From positions 1 to 9,213 of the forward strand of contig JAIFNK010000192.1 of NCBI GenBank assembly GCA_020047775.1: a DNA stretch of 9,213 nt, written 5' to 3'. Of this stretch, positions 7,688 to 9,213 are shown in pieces; the first letter of the stretch is position 1, and each line of letters opens with the position of its first letter. This DNA is from Akkermansia sp. (lineage in GTDB: Bacteria; Verrucomicrobiota; Verrucomicrobiia; Verrucomicrobiales; Akkermansiaceae). Below the pieces are notes generated by a model that saw only the letters and a list, made by a program, of their open reading frames with translations, searched no databases and had not been told where the DNA came from. Position numbers and translations under genes: made by a program.

Positions 7688-8635
7688 TCAGCCGGAACGT
7701 TGGCGGCGGCTCTGGAAAAAGCCCATCAGCGCGGGCATCCAGTTCGCGCCGTTGGTGAATTGCAGCAAGTCCACGCCCAGCGACCGGATGCGCGCGGCGG
7801 TCAACTCGCGGCGCTGGCGGGATTGTTTTTCGAACGCCGCGCGGACCTTCGCGCTGCCGGTGTCGATCTCGACGACCTGGCCGCTTTCCGCGTCCTCGAT
7901 GCAGATGCGGCCGACATCGGGCAGCGATTCCTCGCGCGGATCGGTCACGGAAACGGCGATCACGTCGTGGCGGCGGTTGGTGACTTGCAGTTTGTTGCGC
8001 AGGTGCTTCAGCCGGTCTTCAAACGGCGCGCCGAGACAGAAATCCGACACCAGGAAAATCACGGATTTCCGGTGGATCACCTGGTTGGCGAAATCCAACG
8101 CCTTCGAGATATCAGTGCCGCGTTTTTCCGGTTGGAAATATAACGTCTCGCGGATCAGGCGCATGATGTGCATCCGGCCCTTGCCCGGCGGAATGTATAA
8201 CTCGACCTCGTCGCTGAAAAGGATGAGCCCGACCTTGTCGCGGTTTCGAATCGCCGAGGCGGCGAGCACACCTGCGGCTTCGGCGGCGAGCTCGCGTTTG
8301 GAATCGACCACCGAACCGAAGTCTGAGGAGGCGCTGACGTCGATCATCAGCAGGATGGTTAGTTCGCGCTCTTCGGTGAAAAGTTTCACGTGCGGATCGC
8401 CGGTGCGGGCGGTGACGTTCCAGTCGATAGTGCGCACGTCGTCGCCCGGGACGTAATTTCTAACCCGGTCGAAGTCCATGCCGCGGCCTTTGAAAACGCT
8501 GGCGTAGCGGCCGGCCAGCGAGTCATCGACCAGCCGGTTCGTACGGACTTCCATGCGCCGGACGCGGCCGAGGATTTCCGCGGCGCGGGCCTCGTCCTTG
8601 ACGCTGATGGGCGTGGCGGCTTTAGGTTTGATCAT
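7688..8635 (-). CDS. DUF58 domain protein with VWA-like fold, MoxR partner
   Basis: The 315-residue soluble protein has no membrane helix. The DUF58 signature is clear: GRGMDFDRVRNYVPGDDVRT at 50-69, then IDWNVTARTGDPHVKLFTEE. The VWA-like part follows with MIDAS-type residues D99, S101 and S103 (IDVSAS), T174 (KRGTDIS) and D198 (LVSDF). DUF58 genes next to moxR are the standard core of these loci, and the protein is expected to act in the cytoplasm with the MoxR ATPase. The ATG at 8635 is the first in the frame after the intergenic repeat; no Shine-Dalgarno precedes it (TTCCATCGG). The gene is coupled to the DUF4381-like gene by a 2-nt gap. Its separation of 148 bp from moxR is the widest gap in the locus. 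Confidence 0.95.
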   Translation of the reverse strand: MIKPKAATPISVKDEARAAEILGRVRRMEVRTNRLVDDSLAGRYASVFKGRGMDFDRVRNYVPGDDVRTIDWNVTARTGDPHVKLFTEERELTILLMIDVSASSDFGSVVDSKRELAAEAAGVLAASAIRNRDKVGLILFSDEVELYIPPGKGRMHIMRLIRETLYFQPEKRGTDISKALDFANQVIHRKSVIFLVSDFCLGAPFEDRLKHLRNKLQVTNRRHDVIAVSVTDPREESLPDVGRICIEDAESGQVVEIDTGSAKVRAAFEKQSRQRRELTAARIRSLGVDLLQFTNGANWMPALMGFFQSRRQRSG

Positions 8636-8660
8636 CCGATGGAATCATTTGGAGTTTTTT

Positions 8661-8762
8661 AACCGCAGATGAACGCAGATGGACACAGATAAGAGAAGAA
8701 GCATTGAGGGATAGATATTCCATCACTTCTTCATTAACGTTTATCTGCGTTCATCTGCGGTT
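8661..8762. repeat. 102-bp palindromic repeat element between moxR and DUF58
   Basis: The left arm AACCGCAGATGAACGCAGAT (8661-8680) is matched perfectly, inverted, by 8743-8762. Inside these, GAAGAAG (8695-8701) pairs with CTTCTTC (8726-8732), so most of the element can fold into one long hairpin. The arms are built of 10-bp units ending in CAGAT: three on the left (the third is GGACACAGAT) and two on the right. The CAGATGAACGCAGAT sequence is, from memory, a dispersed intergenic repeat seen in Verrucomicrobia and several other phyla. Neither side has the T-run expected of a terminator for the - strand transcript (AAAAAAC follows on that strand). No protein is encoded. Confidence 0.85.
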
Positions 8763-8783
8763 CAATTTCTTCATCCCACCGCA

Positions 8784-9213
8784 TCATGGCACAGGTAATT
8801 CGTCGAGGATGCGGGTGATGATTTGCTCGCTGTTCAGGCCCTCCGCTTCCGCTTCATAGGTGACGGTTACGCGGTGGCGCATGACGTCCATGGCGATGTT
8901 TTTCACGTCGTGCGGTGTGACGTAGGCGCGGCCGTTGAGGAAGGCGTGGGCCCGGCTGGCGAGTGCGAGATTGATGGTGGCGCGCGGCGAGGCACCCACG
9001 CGGATGAGCGGCGCGATGTGGATGCCGTATTCGTCCGGGCGGCGGGTCGCGTGGACCATGCGGACGATGTAGCGTTTCACTTTTTCATCCAGATAGAGGT
9101 TGTTCACGACGGTGCGCGCCTGCTGGATCGCTTCGAGGCTGACGATCGGCTGCGGCACCGGCATTTCCTCGGTGGTGCCTGCCAGATCGAGCACGCGGAG
9201 TTCCTCCTCCTCG
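8784..9213 (-). CDS. moxR: MoxR-family AAA+ ATPase, C-terminal part (5' end outside window)
   Basis: The visible 142 residues run in frame from the window edge to TGA (8786-8784). They show the C-terminal lid region of MoxR ATPases: VSLEAIQQARTVVNNLYLDE, then YIVRMVHATRRPDEYG, the sensor-2 motif GASPRATINLALASRAHA, GRAYVTPHDVKNIA and MRHRVTVTYEAEAEG, with the typical ending ILDELPVP. The Walker A and B motifs lie outside the window. MoxR ATPases work in the cytoplasm as chaperone-like motors together with VWA proteins, here the DUF58 protein and probably BatA and BatB-C. The frame is open to the window edge, and the GTG at 9194 is only an internal codon. It is first in transcription order, so the operon promoter should be outside the window. 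Confidence 0.95.
   Translation of the reverse strand, partial: EEEELRVLDLAGTTEEMPVPQPIVSLEAIQQARTVVNNLYLDEKVKRYIVRMVHATRRPDEYGIHIAPLIRVGASPRATINLALASRAHAFLNGRAYVTPHDVKNIAMDVMRHRVTVTYEAEAEGLNSEQIITRILDELPVP

Noticed and set aside
1918..8465. Repeated GTTAG/CTAAC words scattered through the bat genes.
   Set aside because: About ten occurrences on both strands are roughly what base composition predicts for a 9.2-kb window, so there is no excess.

Overview
The window is GC-rich and carries ordinary chromosomal genes. No mobile element, CRISPR array, tRNA or rRNA was recognised. The gene set suggests a Gram-negative member of the Verrucomicrobia/Planctomycetes/Bacteroidetes side of the tree, most likely Verrucomicrobia. 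The reasons are a full Bat-type locus, a DUF4381-like gene between the DUF58 gene and batA, a BatB-BatC fusion with a long Lys/Asp-rich tail, a dispersed-type CAGAT palindromic repeat, and little sign of Shine-Dalgarno sequences. This assignment is an inference; no marker gene is present.

Layout on the + strand. Positions 1-272 hold the 3' end of a NarL/FixJ-type response regulator, the only + strand gene. Positions 273-482 are a convergent intergenic region with a small inverted repeat and a GC-rich terminator-like hairpin. Everything else lies on the - strand. Read in the direction of transcription (right to left) it runs: moxR (partial, enters at 9213), a 148-bp gap almost filled by a 102-bp palindromic repeat, a DUF58 gene, a DUF4381-like gene, batA, batB-batC fusion, batD, batE, a 212-bp gap without a convincing gene, and accD.

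The six genes from DUF58 to batE are packed with gaps of 1-8 nt or overlaps of 4-7 nt, so they look like one translationally coupled operon. The moxR gene belongs to the same functional set but is separated by the repeat. In the family model, MoxR is a AAA+ ATPase acting with von Willebrand A (VWA) domain proteins that bind metal through a MIDAS site. Here three consecutive-type VWA proteins (DUF58, BatA, BatB-C) all keep intact MIDAS residues. BatA, BatB-C, BatD and BatE have membrane anchors and probably form an envelope complex with periplasmic VWA, TPR and beta-rich domains. Its exact biochemical task is unsettled in the literature; aerotolerance, stress resistance and envelope maintenance have been proposed. 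The accD gene encodes the beta subunit of acetyl-CoA carboxylase carboxyltransferase and appears to be an independent housekeeping unit.

I see no clearly novel system. The most notable points are the palindromic repeat inserted between moxR and DUF58, the BatB-BatC fusion with its periodic Lys/Asp/Gly/Pro tail, and an apparent shared cytoplasmic helical domain in the DUF4381-like protein and BatD.
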